Of a stretch of DNA of 64,000 bases, positions 8,096 to 15,483 are shown one piece after another; position 1 is the first letter of the stretch; every line of letters starts with the position of its first letter. Where the stretch lies: NCBI RefSeq assembly GCF_014696385.1, contig NZ_JACJQB010000008.1, forward strand, positions 58,416-122,415, written 5' to 3'. The stretch is from Pseudanabaena mucicola FACHB-723 (GTDB taxonomy: Bacteria; Cyanobacteriota; Cyanobacteriia; Pseudanabaenales; Pseudanabaenaceae). A program made the position numbers and the translations under genes. A model generated the notes under the pieces. It had not been told where the DNA came from, ran no database searches, and worked only from the letters and a program-made list of their open reading frames with translations.

Positions 8096-9586
8096 ATGAA
8101 TGCTTTTTTAAACAAGCTGTATGAAATCTTCACCGCGCCAATTCTTGATATTGGGGAAAATCGATTTTCGATCGCCACGATCGTATCCTTGCTGGGGCTA
8201 ATAATTGCCGCCTTTTTTGTTTCCAAATTAATTAGTGAAATTATTCGACGCACGCTGTTATCTAGATTCCGAATTAATCTTGGCTTACAAGAAGCAATTA
8301 CTGTATTTGTTAAATATCTGCTGATCACCCTCAGCAGCATCATCATTTTGCAAAGTGCAGGCATCAATCTCGCCTCTCTAGCGGTGATTGCAGGTGTATT
8401 GGGAATTGGAATCGGGTTTGGATTGCAAAATCTGGCGAGTAACTTTGTTAGTGGACTAGTTTTAATATTCGAGCAAACCCTAAAAATTGGTGACTACATC
8501 GAAATTGGCGATCTTAAAGGCACAATTGAAAAAATTTCGATTCGCTCGACAATTCTGAGGACTAATGATGACCTATATGTAATCGTTCCCAATCAGCGCT
8601 TTATCGAAAATAATACAGTTAACTGGAGCTATGCAGGTCATACTTGCCGTATTCGTATCCCTGTAAGTGTTGCCTATGACACGGACTTATTAGTTTTGAC
8701 AGAAGCTCTATTCAAAGCTGCCCGTCATGAACCAAGAGTATTATCCACGCCGCCTCCAGAGGTTTTATGTTGTGGCTTTGGCAAAGAATCTCTCGATTTT
8801 GAATTGTTGGTCTGGATTGATGAACCTGATGCGAATGATCCCATTAGTAGTTCTCTTTACTTTCGGATTACCTATGAATTTAGAGAAAGAGGAATTAAAA
8901 TTCCGCTCCCGACCAGAGCATTAATGATTCAAAATCCTGAATCAATTCGCCAAATTATTTCGCAACCTATATCTAATCCAGAGAATCTAGCAACTCAACC
9001 GCCAGCGAATCTACCCATCAATGTGGCTATCTCTGATAACTCTAATAATCCTAACGGTGTGAACTCTCGCAGTTTACGAGATTTATTACGGAAGATATCT
9101 TATTTTGAGAGATGTACAGATGTGGAACTATTCGCCATTATCACCAGAGGCTATCGGCGCTATTATGATATTAGCGAAATCATCTGCTATGAAGATGATT
9201 CTAGCGAAGAATTTTATATGATTCTGTCGGGAAAAGTGGAAGTATTCTCTGAAAAAAGTAATCAGGTGATCGCCACTCTAGGACAAGGCGACTTTTTTGG
9301 GGAGATTTCTTTGCTGACTGGTACGCCTCGCACGGCTACAGTTCGGGCTAGTGCGGCGGATACGGTTTTATTTGTGGTGGAGCGTCAGCAACTTAAAAAA
9401 CTACTCAGTGAATATAAAGAGCTAGGCGAACAAATTGCCCTAAAATTGTCGGAGAGGCAGCAGGTGCTGATCAGTCTTGGTTTACTTAATGAAGAAGAGT
9501 TAAAGGATTCGCAACATGCGGCTTTGGCATGGGTGCGCGATCGCCTCAATAATTTATTTGGAATTAACTTAGGAAAAAATTCTTAA
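8096..9586 (+). CDS. MscS-family channel with C-terminal cyclic nucleotide-binding domain
   Basis: About 496 residues from the ATG at 8096; an in-frame TTG at 8069 is less likely. Two to three N-terminal membrane helices lead to the pore-lining helix (AGVLGIGIGFGLQNLASNFVSG), followed by the MscS beta domain (IEIGDLKGTIEKISIRST, VIVPNQRFIENNTVNWSY). A variable linker precedes a CAP-ED cyclic nucleotide-binding domain near 345-450, with FYMILSGKVEVF, GQGDFFGEISLLTGTPRTATVRA and so the phosphate-binding cassette GEISLL...RTATV. This is the bCNG architecture described in cyanobacteria and other bacteria, so opening may respond to cAMP/cGMP rather than to tension. It sits directly after the propeller gene and ends at a hairpin terminator. 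Confidence 0.92.
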   Translation: MNAFLNKLYEIFTAPILDIGENRFSIATIVSLLGLIIAAFFVSKLISEIIRRTLLSRFRINLGLQEAITVFVKYLLITLSSIIILQSAGINLASLAVIAGVLGIGIGFGLQNLASNFVSGLVLIFEQTLKIGDYIEIGDLKGTIEKISIRSTILRTNDDLYVIVPNQRFIENNTVNWSYAGHTCRIRIPVSVAYDTDLLVLTEALFKAARHEPRVLSTPPPEVLCCGFGKESLDFELLVWIDEPDANDPISSSLYFRITYEFRERGIKIPLPTRALMIQNPESIRQIISQPISNPENLATQPPANLPINVAISDNSNNPNGVNSRSLRDLLRKISYFERCTDVELFAIITRGYRRYYDISEIICYEDDSSEEFYMILSGKVEVFSEKSNQVIATLGQGDFFGEISLLTGTPRTATVRASAADTVLFVVERQQLKKLLSEYKELGEQIALKLSERQQVLISLGLLNEEELKDSQHAALAWVRDRLNNLFGINLGKNS

Positions 9587-9589
9587 TCC

Positions 9590-9630
9590 AAGAGACTGTA
9601 GTGTAAGCGAAGCGAGCGCTACAGTCTCTT
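9590..9630. terminator. Bidirectional terminator hairpin
   Basis: The 12-base arms AAGAGACTGTAG (9590-9601) and CTACAGTCTCTT (9619-9630) are perfectly complementary. The site lies between the convergent channel gene and the small secreted-protein gene. Confidence 0.75.
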
Positions 9631-9635
9631 GATTC

Positions 9636-10106
9636 TTAAAATTGTCGCTGCAAAATCGTGGGGGAAATTACCCGAAAAGGATCTGTGCCAAGGGATTTTG
9701 GCTCGATCCGCCATTTTTCCTGCTGTACACTATATTCAGCAATAGTCTGAGCGCGGCGATTGTGTAGCAATACCCCAAAATTATTCTTCTGCGCTTCAGT
9801 ACCCAATTGAAACAAAAAACTAAATCTCTGCAAATAATCTGATGCTGTCCATCGGTTAAGATTTAGCGTGACAATTGCTTGTCTAGTCTCAGCATTAATA
9901 ACAATATTTTCTACCCATCCTTCGGGTAATCGTTGCGACTTCCACCATAAGCTTGGCTGTACTGGCGTTTGGGGAATAGTAACAATCTCTTCTGATGTTG
10001 CGGGATTAGCAATTAAGAAAGTTGCGATCGCACTTACAAATAATCCCGTGCATATCCCTGTGTTCAGAGACAATGAAGCCTGATTAATTGCTAACTTGTC
10101 CGCCAT
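9636..10106 (-). CDS. Hypothetical exported protein
   Basis: A 156-residue protein that I do not recognise beyond cyanobacterial conserved hypotheticals. Residues about 17-38 (GICTGLFVSAIATFLIANPATSEE) look like a signal peptide or anchor. The mature part contains ETRQAIVTLNLNRWTASDYLQRFSF and a LGTDPFRVISP ending, predicted to be a small mixed alpha/beta domain. There are no catalytic motifs and no cysteine pairs. It has its own upstream region, which it shares with a palindromic repeat, and it is divergent from hisH. Confidence 0.7.
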   Translation of the reverse strand: MADKLAINQASLSLNTGICTGLFVSAIATFLIANPATSEEIVTIPQTPVQPSLWWKSQRLPEGWVENIVINAETRQAIVTLNLNRWTASDYLQRFSFLFQLGTEAQKNNFGVLLHNRRAQTIAEYSVQQEKWRIEPKSLGTDPFRVISPTILQRQF

Positions 10107-10167
10107 ATGCTGCCTCAGAGATTTGTGATAACTTTTTAGGTTGTCTACTATTGTCTACTATTATAAC

Positions 10168-10254
10168 TAAGTAGCTAGGCGCAATTAAATATAAAACTCT
10201 AAAACCTGTGGCGCACGCGCAGCGTGCGCCACAGGTTTTAGCTCAAGCTACTTA
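10168..10254. repeat. TAAGTAGCT-ended palindromic repeat, family 2 copy 1
   Basis: Perfect 9-base inverted ends TAAGTAGCT (10168-10176) and AGCTACTTA (10246-10254) enclose GGCGCAATTAAATATAAAAC and a long hairpin (AAAACCTGTGGCGCACGC / GCGTGCGCCACAGGTTTT, about 10201-10239). It lies between two divergently transcribed genes, so a terminator role is unlikely here. Confidence 0.65.
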
Positions 10255-10286
10255 GCAACCCCAAAATTTTAGTTAGGAGCAAATTC

Positions 10287-10910
10287 ATGCCAGTTGTGGC
10301 AGTGATTGACTATGACATGGGTAATCTGCACTCAGCCTGCAAAGGTTTAGAGATCGCAGGTGCAACCCCATTAGTCACCAATGATCCGCAAAAATTAGCC
10401 GCCGCCGATGCGCTCGTTTTACCGGGGGTTGGTTCTTTTGATCCTGCGATGCAAAAATTACGAGCCAACCGACTAGAGCAACCGATTCATGATGCGATTG
10501 CATCGGGCAAACCATTCTTAGGAATTTGCTTGGGTATGCAAATTCTATTTGATAGTAGTGAAGAGGGGCAGGAAACAGGGCTAGGTATCATCAAGGGGCA
10601 AGTCAAACGATTTCGTCCTGAGCAAAATTTGACAATCCCGCATATGGGTTGGAATCAGTTGCAGCTCAATCAGCCCGATTGTCAATTGTGGCAAGATTTA
10701 GGTAGTAACCCTTGGATGTATTTTGTGCATTCCTATTACACTGCGCCTGTTGACTGTGCTGTTACTGCTGCCAGCACTACCCACGGTAGTCAAACGGTCA
10801 CTGTTGCGATCGCAAAAGATAATGTGATGGCGGTACAATTTCACCCTGAAAAATCATCCATGGACGGGATACATTTACTAGCAAATTTCGTCAGAATGAT
10901 CAGTGCGTAG
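10287..10910 (+). CDS. hisH: Imidazole glycerol phosphate synthase, glutamine amidotransferase subunit
   Basis: A 207-residue class I glutaminase. It supplies ammonia to HisF for ring closure in histidine biosynthesis. The nucleophile cysteine lies in GICLGMQILF, and the His-Glu pair in MAVQFHPEKS; an oxyanion-strand glycine motif VLPGVGSFDPAM is present. Length and start match the family. AGGAG at 10275-10279 is spaced 7 bases from the ATG. No other his gene is nearby, as is usual in cyanobacteria, where his genes are scattered. Confidence 0.96.
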   Translation: MPVVAVIDYDMGNLHSACKGLEIAGATPLVTNDPQKLAAADALVLPGVGSFDPAMQKLRANRLEQPIHDAIASGKPFLGICLGMQILFDSSEEGQETGLGIIKGQVKRFRPEQNLTIPHMGWNQLQLNQPDCQLWQDLGSNPWMYFVHSYYTAPVDCAVTAASTTHGSQTVTVAIAKDNVMAVQFHPEKSSMDGIHLLANFVRMISA

Positions 10911-10936
10911 CATAATAGTAGAATCTTGTGAGATGT

Positions 10937-11464
10937 ATGAAGATCCAAATGATCAAAAAACTCGGTATTGTTTCTTGTTTGGCTGCGGCTTGTGCAGTTG
11001 TGTCGCCATCAATAGTTCGCGCTCAAGGTAATGCAGGATTTATTCTATTTGGTGGGGTAAGAGACAGTGCGCTAGACTATTGCCTCGATAATGGTACAAG
11101 TGGTCGTCGCGATCGGTATTACCTAGAGGTCAAACCCCAAAGCTTCAAAGTATCGGAAGTAATTGTCACCTATCCTAGCCATTTTACAGGCGGATTTGAT
11201 ACTGAAGACATTAAGCTACGCATCTCTGATCAATGCCGTGGTGGTAAAGATTTGGAAATTGAATCAGTAACTTGGGATCGAGAAAGTCGTCGCGTTACCA
11301 TCATTCCTAAAGAAGCAATTCCTTCCAAAACCCCCATTAGAATTGTGATGTCAAATGTGCGTAACCCTGACTACAGCGGTTTCTATCAAATGGATGGACG
11401 AGTTCTACGGGCAGATGTGCCTGTGCCTGTTTATATTGGCTCATGGGTAATTACCCTCGACTAA
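10937..11464 (+). CDS. DUF2808 family exported protein
   Basis: About 175 residues from the ATG at 10937; an in-frame GTG at 10928 is an alternative. Residues 1-33 form a signal peptide (basic start, LGIVSCLAAACAVVSPSIVRAQ, cleavage probably after RAQ). The mature domain has the DUF2808 pattern VIVTYPSHFTGGFDTEDIKLR, then IPSKTPIRIVMSNVRNP and a closing VPVYIGSWVITLD. The family is nearly limited to cyanobacteria and predicted to be periplasmic; its function is unknown. It starts 26 bases after hisH on the same strand, so co-transcription is possible. Confidence 0.85.
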   Translation: MKIQMIKKLGIVSCLAAACAVVSPSIVRAQGNAGFILFGGVRDSALDYCLDNGTSGRRDRYYLEVKPQSFKVSEVIVTYPSHFTGGFDTEDIKLRISDQCRGGKDLEIESVTWDRESRRVTIIPKEAIPSKTPIRIVMSNVRNPDYSGFYQMDGRVLRADVPVPVYIGSWVITLD

Positions 11465-11475
11465 GAATATTTCCT

Positions 11476-11510
11476 CAATATAAAGGCTCGCTAAGCGAGC
11501 CTTTATATTG
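11476..11510 (+). terminator. Terminator hairpin after the DUF2808 gene
   Basis: Perfect 17-base arms (CAATATAAAGGCTCGCT / AGCGAGCCTTTATATTG) sit 11 bases after the stop codon. Confidence 0.75.
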
Positions 11511-11563
11511 AAAATTGAAATAGGTTTTAACTTTGCCATCTTTAGCACTGACGATTTTTGACA

Positions 11564-12337
11564 ATGAATATTCTTATTAGTAATGATGATGGCATTTATG
11601 CGCCGGGGGTGAGGGCGCTAGCGGAAGCGCTGAGTGATACTGAGCATCAAATTACAGTGGTTTGTCCAGACCGTGAGCGCTCGGCTACAGGTCACGCTCT
11701 GACCTTGCAAGAGCCACTACGGGTTGATCAAATTACGGGTATTTATCCTGAAGGAATTACGGCTTGGGCTTGTTCGGGAACTCCTTCAGACACGGTAAAG
11801 TTAGCATTGGATGCGTTATTAGATACTCGTCCTGATCTGGTGCTATCAGGTATTAATCGAGGTGCTAATTTAGGCACTGATGTTTTATATTCGGGGACAG
11901 TTTCCGCCGCTATGGAGGGAGTTCTTGAAGATGTGCCAAGCATTGCCTTTAGTTTGACGAGCTTTACGCACCTCGACTTTAGTGCGGCGGCAAATTTTGC
12001 AAAAAAAATGGTCACTGCGATCGCAATTAATCCCCTTACAGAACCAATTTTATTAAATGTAAATATCCCTGCAATTCCAGAGGCAGATATTTGTGGTGCA
12101 GTGGTGACAAGACTAGGTATTCGCCGCTATCGGGATCTATTTGAAAAACGGATCGATCCTCGCGGCAAAACTTACTATTGGTTATCGGGTGTAGTGGTTG
12201 AGGAAGAAGCGGAGGCGGATACAGATATCCAAGCGATTAGAGATAATTACGTCACGATTACACCGCTCAAATATGATTTGACCTTGGCGACGGCTATGCC
12301 ATTTTTACAAGCATGGACAGACAAGCTCAATAATTAA
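11564..12337 (+). CDS. surE: 5'/3'-nucleotidase SurE
   Basis: About 257 residues from the ATG at 11564 ([15 protein letters not shown]); the TTG six bases upstream is an unlikely start. The metal-binding ISNDDG motif, the [25 protein letters not shown] block and the NVNIP segment identify SurE, a metal-dependent phosphatase that removes phosphate from nucleoside 5'- and 3'-monophosphates and short polyphosphates in the cytosol. It has its own transcription unit, ending in a hairpin whose arms include the stop codon. Confidence 0.95.
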   Translation: MNILISNDDGIYAPGVRALAEALSDTEHQITVVCPDRERSATGHALTLQEPLRVDQITGIYPEGITAWACSGTPSDTVKLALDALLDTRPDLVLSGINRGANLGTDVLYSGTVSAAMEGVLEDVPSIAFSLTSFTHLDFSAAANFAKKMVTAIAINPLTEPILLNVNIPAIPEADICGAVVTRLGIRRYRDLFEKRIDPRGKTYYWLSGVVVEEEAEADTDIQAIRDNYVTITPLKYDLTLATAMPFLQAWTDKLNN

Positions 12338-12373
12338 AATACCGCCCGCTTTGCGGACGGTATTTTAATTATT
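12329..12373. terminator. Bidirectional terminator overlapping two stop codons
   Basis: A stem with 21-base arms (12329-12349 / 12353-12373, one mismatch) and a TTT loop, AT-rich outside and GC-rich inside. The TAA of surE lies in the left arm, and the stop of the convergent coiled-coil gene lies in the right arm. Confidence 0.8.
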
Positions 12374-12791
12374 GAGATCGCATTTGCGCTAATTCAGAAC
12401 GTAAAGTGGCTAGCTGCTGTGTAAGTTCTTGAATCTCATCACGCATACTCGCTTTGACCTTTTGATCAGCCTTAGTTGATGTATTTACATCATCCTCAAC
12501 GGTTTTCGCAGTGGTGGTGACAGTGGTTAAGCCTGTGGACTCAGAAGATTTACTTGCTGTGCCATTTACCTGCTGCGCGATAAAATTATCTACATAGCTG
12601 CGTGCTTCGGCTTCCACGCTAACACCTTTATTAGCAAGCTCTTGGGTAACTTCATCAAGATTGCGCCCGATCAGTCTCAAGTTTTCTTCGCGTTTGATGG
12701 GATCTTGGATTACCTCAAGTAATGATGATGTTGCCCCTAGTGTGACGTAGTAGCCTTTTTGAGCAAGCTTTCCTAAGTCGATGGTATCCAT
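12369..12791 (-). CDS. Small helical coiled-coil protein (phasin-like)
   Basis: The frame is open for 95 more codons upstream, but that extension runs over the idi start and has no homology-like features. The ATG at 12791 (MDTIDLGKLAQKGYY) gives 140 residues. Residues 8-80 are predicted amphipathic helices (VTLGATSSLLEVIQDPIKR, DEVTQELANKGVSVEAEARSYVD). A Ser/Thr-rich linker follows, and a C-terminal heptad helix (DEIQELTQQLATLRSELAQMR) could mediate oligomerisation. The layout resembles small phasin-family or cyanobacterial coiled-coil proteins; a granule- or membrane-associated role is only a guess. Confidence 0.75.
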   Translation of the reverse strand: MDTIDLGKLAQKGYYVTLGATSSLLEVIQDPIKREENLRLIGRNLDEVTQELANKGVSVEAEARSYVDNFIAQQVNGTASKSSESTGLTTVTTTAKTVEDDVNTSTKADQKVKASMRDEIQELTQQLATLRSELAQMRSQ

Positions 12792-12909
12792 AAAACTCCT
12801 GCGAATGTGTAGTTTTGTAATATATTCTAGCCGATCTACTCTTTGGAAAACTTTTGCGTAAGAATTTGAAGCGATTGAGCTTAAGGTTTTGACTGTAATA
12901 CCCAACACC

Positions 12910-13431
12910 ATGAATGCGTTAGAAGAACAAGTTATTTTAGTAGATGTCTGCGATCGCAAAATTGGGATTGCCGAAAAATTACAAGCCCATCGTGATGGAC
13001 TGTTACATCGTGCCTTTTCTATTTTTGTGCTGAACTCACAGGGACAGCTTTTATTGCAGAAACGGGCCGCACACAAATATCATTCAGGAGGACTCTGGAC
13101 AAATACTTGCTGTAGCCATCCTCGTCCCGACGAATTAGTTTTAGATGCTGCCCATCGCCGTTTGCAAGAAGAAATGGGCTTTGACTGTGAGTTGCAAGAA
13201 CTGTTTAGCTTTGTTTATCAAGCCAAGCTCGATAATGAACTAACGGAATATGAGTTTGATCATGTGTTGGTCGGTTATTGCGATCGCAATCCATTGCTTA
13301 ATCCCGAAGAAGCGGAAGACTGGCAATGGATAGATTTAAAAACCTTGCAAGTTGATATTCAACAACATCCCCAAAACTATACCTATTGGTTGCGCGATTG
13401 CTGCGATCGCTTTATTGCTGAACTAAGATAA
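12910..13431 (+). CDS. idi: Isopentenyl-diphosphate delta-isomerase, type I
   Basis: About 173 residues from the ATG at 12910. It is a Nudix-fold enzyme that interconverts IPP and DMAPP in isoprenoid synthesis. The type I active-site cysteine is in TCCSHPRP, the Nudix-like glutamates in AHRRLQEEMGF, and the second catalytic glutamate region in ELTEYEFDHVLVG. Length matches E. coli Idi. Most cyanobacteria I know of use the unrelated flavin-dependent type II enzyme, so this is notable. It is divergent from the phasin-like gene and followed by a strong terminator. dxs lies 2 kb downstream. Confidence 0.93.
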   Translation: MNALEEQVILVDVCDRKIGIAEKLQAHRDGLLHRAFSIFVLNSQGQLLLQKRAAHKYHSGGLWTNTCCSHPRPDELVLDAAHRRLQEEMGFDCELQELFSFVYQAKLDNELTEYEFDHVLVGYCDRNPLLNPEEAEDWQWIDLKTLQVDIQQHPQNYTYWLRDCCDRFIAELR

Positions 13432-13462
13432 AGAGAAACAACCCGCAGGGTTGTTTCTCTTT
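13430..13462 (+). terminator. Terminator of idi
   Basis: Perfect 15-base arms (AAAGAGAAACAACCC / GGGTTGTTTCTCTTT) with a GCA loop, followed by a T-rich tail. The left arm overlaps the idi stop codon region. Confidence 0.85.
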
Positions 13463-13486
13463 ATTTTTATTGTGATGGAGAAAAAT

Positions 13487-13969
13487 ATGGAAACTTATTC
13501 AGAAGAACAGGTTGATCAAATTCTTCGCTATGCTCTTGCCAAGAGAACTAATGGGCAAAATTTGACGAAACAGCAAATCTATGAAATTGCTTCAGACATG
13601 GGTATTAGTGAGGTTGATTTTTTGGCGGCAGTGCAGCAGTGGCAATCCACCCAAAGTGTCCGTCAAGAGCAGGTAGAGTTCGATAAATACAAAAAAAAAT
13701 CATTCAACTCTAATTTACTAAAATACACGATTGTTAATTCGTTTTTAGTGGCGTTAAATCTATCCACCTCGGGCAAAATTGGCTGGGCAATCTATCCATT
13801 ATTGTTTTGGGGATTAGGTGTGGCGCTAGATGCTTGGAGTACCTATCAAAAGGAAAGTGATGAATATGAGAAGCAATTCCGAAAATGGCAACGCAAACAA
13901 AAACGAGAGCAACTTACGGCTCAAATCACAGGTAAATTGACCAATAGTATTGAAGAATGGTTGAAATAA
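13487..13969 (+). CDS. 2TM domain-containing protein
   Basis: About 160 residues from the ATG at 13487, which has GGAG at 13477-13480 with 6-base spacing; the ORF is open upstream, but that part overlaps the idi terminator. Residues 1-55 form a small helical domain (YSEEQVDQILRYALAKR, TKQQIYEIASDMGISEVDFLAAV) seen before 2TM domains. Two membrane helices follow (YTIVNSFLVALNL; IGWAIYPLLFWGLGVALDAW), then a basic cytosolic tail (RKWQRKQKREQ). The family is often found in proteins that recruit partners to the membrane; the role here is unknown. Confidence 0.8.
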   Translation: METYSEEQVDQILRYALAKRTNGQNLTKQQIYEIASDMGISEVDFLAAVQQWQSTQSVRQEQVEFDKYKKKSFNSNLLKYTIVNSFLVALNLSTSGKIGWAIYPLLFWGLGVALDAWSTYQKESDEYEKQFRKWQRKQKREQLTAQITGKLTNSIEEWLK

Positions 13970-13972
13970 TAT

Positions 13973-14007
13973 CAAAAATAAAAATGGCTACACCATTTTT
14001 ATTTTTG
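13973..14007. terminator. Bidirectional A/T-rich terminator hairpin
   Basis: Perfect 15-base arms (CAAAAATAAAAATGG / CCATTTTTATTTTTG) with a 5-base loop lie between the convergent 2TM-protein and histidine kinase genes. Confidence 0.75.
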
Positions 14008-14025
14008 AAAATCCTGACTGGATTT

Positions 14026-15156
14026 CTATGGGCGCTTTAGGGTTACCGCAAAAGTACTTCCTTTTCCCACCTGACTGATCACATGAATACTACCTTCCAT
14101 TTGTTGGACTAAATCATTAGCAATCGCCAGCCCCAGACCAGTTCCCGATATGTTTCCATCTGCTTGTCTACCGCGAAAATTACGCTCAAATAGTCTGGGA
14201 ATATCCGCATCGGGAATACCTACCCCTGTATCCTGAATATAGATGTCAACACTATCAAGTTTTACATCTGCTCCTAACAAAACATATCCCTTCTCAGGTG
14301 TGTATTTAAGAGCGTTTTCTACCAAGTTCCCAATCACTTCTCTCAGTCCAGATTCATTTCCTAAAACAGGCGGTAATTGGGGAGGGATATTGGAGAGAAA
14401 TTGAATATTGCGCTCTAGAGCAATGGCACTAGCAAAATTTGCGATCGCATCCAAAATATTACTTAAATCCACTAGCCCCAGATCTAAACTTGCCGCAGGT
14501 AATAAAGCTTTTTCAGGTTCAGCTTGAGATAGTAGTAGTGGTGCAGGGTGATCGGCTTCGCTAAGTAAATCTTGAATATGTTGAGCCTCGCGCAAAATGC
14601 CCGTTACAAACTTGTAATTAGGATCTCCAGTCACAATTCGTCTGGCGAGTAGTTGTGCAAAAGTCCGAATTGCCGTGAGGGGATTACGAAGCTGATGTAG
14701 CAATGAAGCTAAAAAATTGCTTTGTTGTTCATAGTTGCGTCGTTGATTAGCCTCCAACCATTGATTCCGCCGATCCAACGCACAGGCAATCGCTAACGTA
14801 TTGGCAATTTGTTTAATTTGCAACTGTTCATATTCAAACCAATCCCGATCATCTCGTCCCGTCATCAAAAAACCAAGAATCGCCTCTTCATAGATCAATG
14901 GCAAAACAAACCGCCGTTGCCTGACGAGTCCGCCATTACCCATAGATAGCATTGGCAGCGTGTCAGAGGCAAAAGCTTCAGGCAAAGCCATAACTCCATC
15001 TTCAGGAAAAATCGCGACTTCTATCAAATTCGACGGCATCCCTTCCGCTACATTTTCGGTAATGTAAATAGCACTAGCAACCGCACCCAAGCTATGGGTC
15101 AGCAACATAATTTGCGATCGGGCTAAGGCTATAAGATCGGGGCTGGCGGAGAGCAT
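14026..15156 (-). CDS. GAF-domain sensor histidine kinase
   Basis: A 376-residue soluble kinase. Residues 1-130 look like a GAF-type sensor (LIALARSQIMLLTHSLGA, FVLPLIYEEAILGFLMTGR, FEYEQLQIKQIANTLAIACALDRR). The dimerisation/phosphoacceptor helix carries LASLLHQLRNPLTAIRTFAQLLARR. The ATPase domain has the N box (GNLVENALKYTP), G1 (DTGVGIPD), F (LFERNF) and G2 (GTGLGLAI). There are no membrane helices. The HQLRNPLTAIRTF phosphoacceptor block and GAF-kinase layout remind me of the Hik2/chloroplast sensor kinase group that follows electron-transport redox state, but this is a resemblance only. No response regulator is adjacent. Confidence 0.88.
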   Translation of the reverse strand: MLSASPDLIALARSQIMLLTHSLGAVASAIYITENVAEGMPSNLIEVAIFPEDGVMALPEAFASDTLPMLSMGNGGLVRQRRFVLPLIYEEAILGFLMTGRDDRDWFEYEQLQIKQIANTLAIACALDRRNQWLEANQRRNYEQQSNFLASLLHQLRNPLTAIRTFAQLLARRIVTGDPNYKFVTGILREAQHIQDLLSEADHPAPLLLSQAEPEKALLPAASLDLGLVDLSNILDAIANFASAIALERNIQFLSNIPPQLPPVLGNESGLREVIGNLVENALKYTPEKGYVLLGADVKLDSVDIYIQDTGVGIPDADIPRLFERNFRGRQADGNISGTGLGLAIANDLVQQMEGSIHVISQVGKGSTFAVTLKRP

Positions 15157-15269
15157 GAATAACGGAATAGGGAATTAGAAATTGATAATGTCTAATTTTT
15201 AGTATATAGCGATCACTGCTTGGCTTCTATTTCATTACTTTTTCTCAAAATCTTGATGATGTTCTGGAC

Positions 15270-15385
15270 TATAGCTGTCGCCACTATTGTTAAGACATAA
15301 AACCCAAAAAGTGAGTGGCGGCGCGAAGTGCCGCCACTCACTTTTTGGGTTTTGATTTGTCCTGAGGCAAAGGACTACAGCTATA
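15270..15385. repeat. MITE-like palindromic repeat, family 1 copy B
   Basis: Terminal inverted repeats TATAGCTGT (15270-15278) and ACAGCTATA (15377-15385) bound a 116-base element. Its centre is a long hairpin: AAAACCCAAAAAGTGAGTGGCGGC and its complement, with a GCGAAGT-type loop. Its right flank resembles that of the copy at 5939-6030. It fills most of the gap between the histidine kinase promoter side and dxs. The rest of this 313-base gap shows nothing clear apart from the dxs leader. Confidence 0.65.
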
Positions 15386-15453
15386 TTTCAATAACCGCGA
15401 TCGCAATGAACGTTTGTAGGGTGCGAGTCAGTTAAACTAAAGGAAGTTATTTT

Positions 15454-15483
15454 ATGAAAATAAGTATATATGCGGCTAAGTGA
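15454..15483 (+). promoter_or_regulatory. Nine-codon leader ORF overlapping the dxs start
   Basis: AGGAAG (15441-15446) is optimally spaced (7 bases) from an ATG at 15454 that encodes MKISIYAAK and stops at 15481-15483. The dxs ATG at 15470 lies inside this ORF in another frame and has no Shine-Dalgarno site of its own nearby. The arrangement suggests translational coupling or control of dxs by the leader; this is inference. Confidence 0.4.

Noticed and set aside
12792..13076. Upstream extension of the phasin-like gene over the idi start
   Set aside because: Sequence there is the reverse of conserved idi codons, and the conserved protein begins at the inner ATG at 12791.
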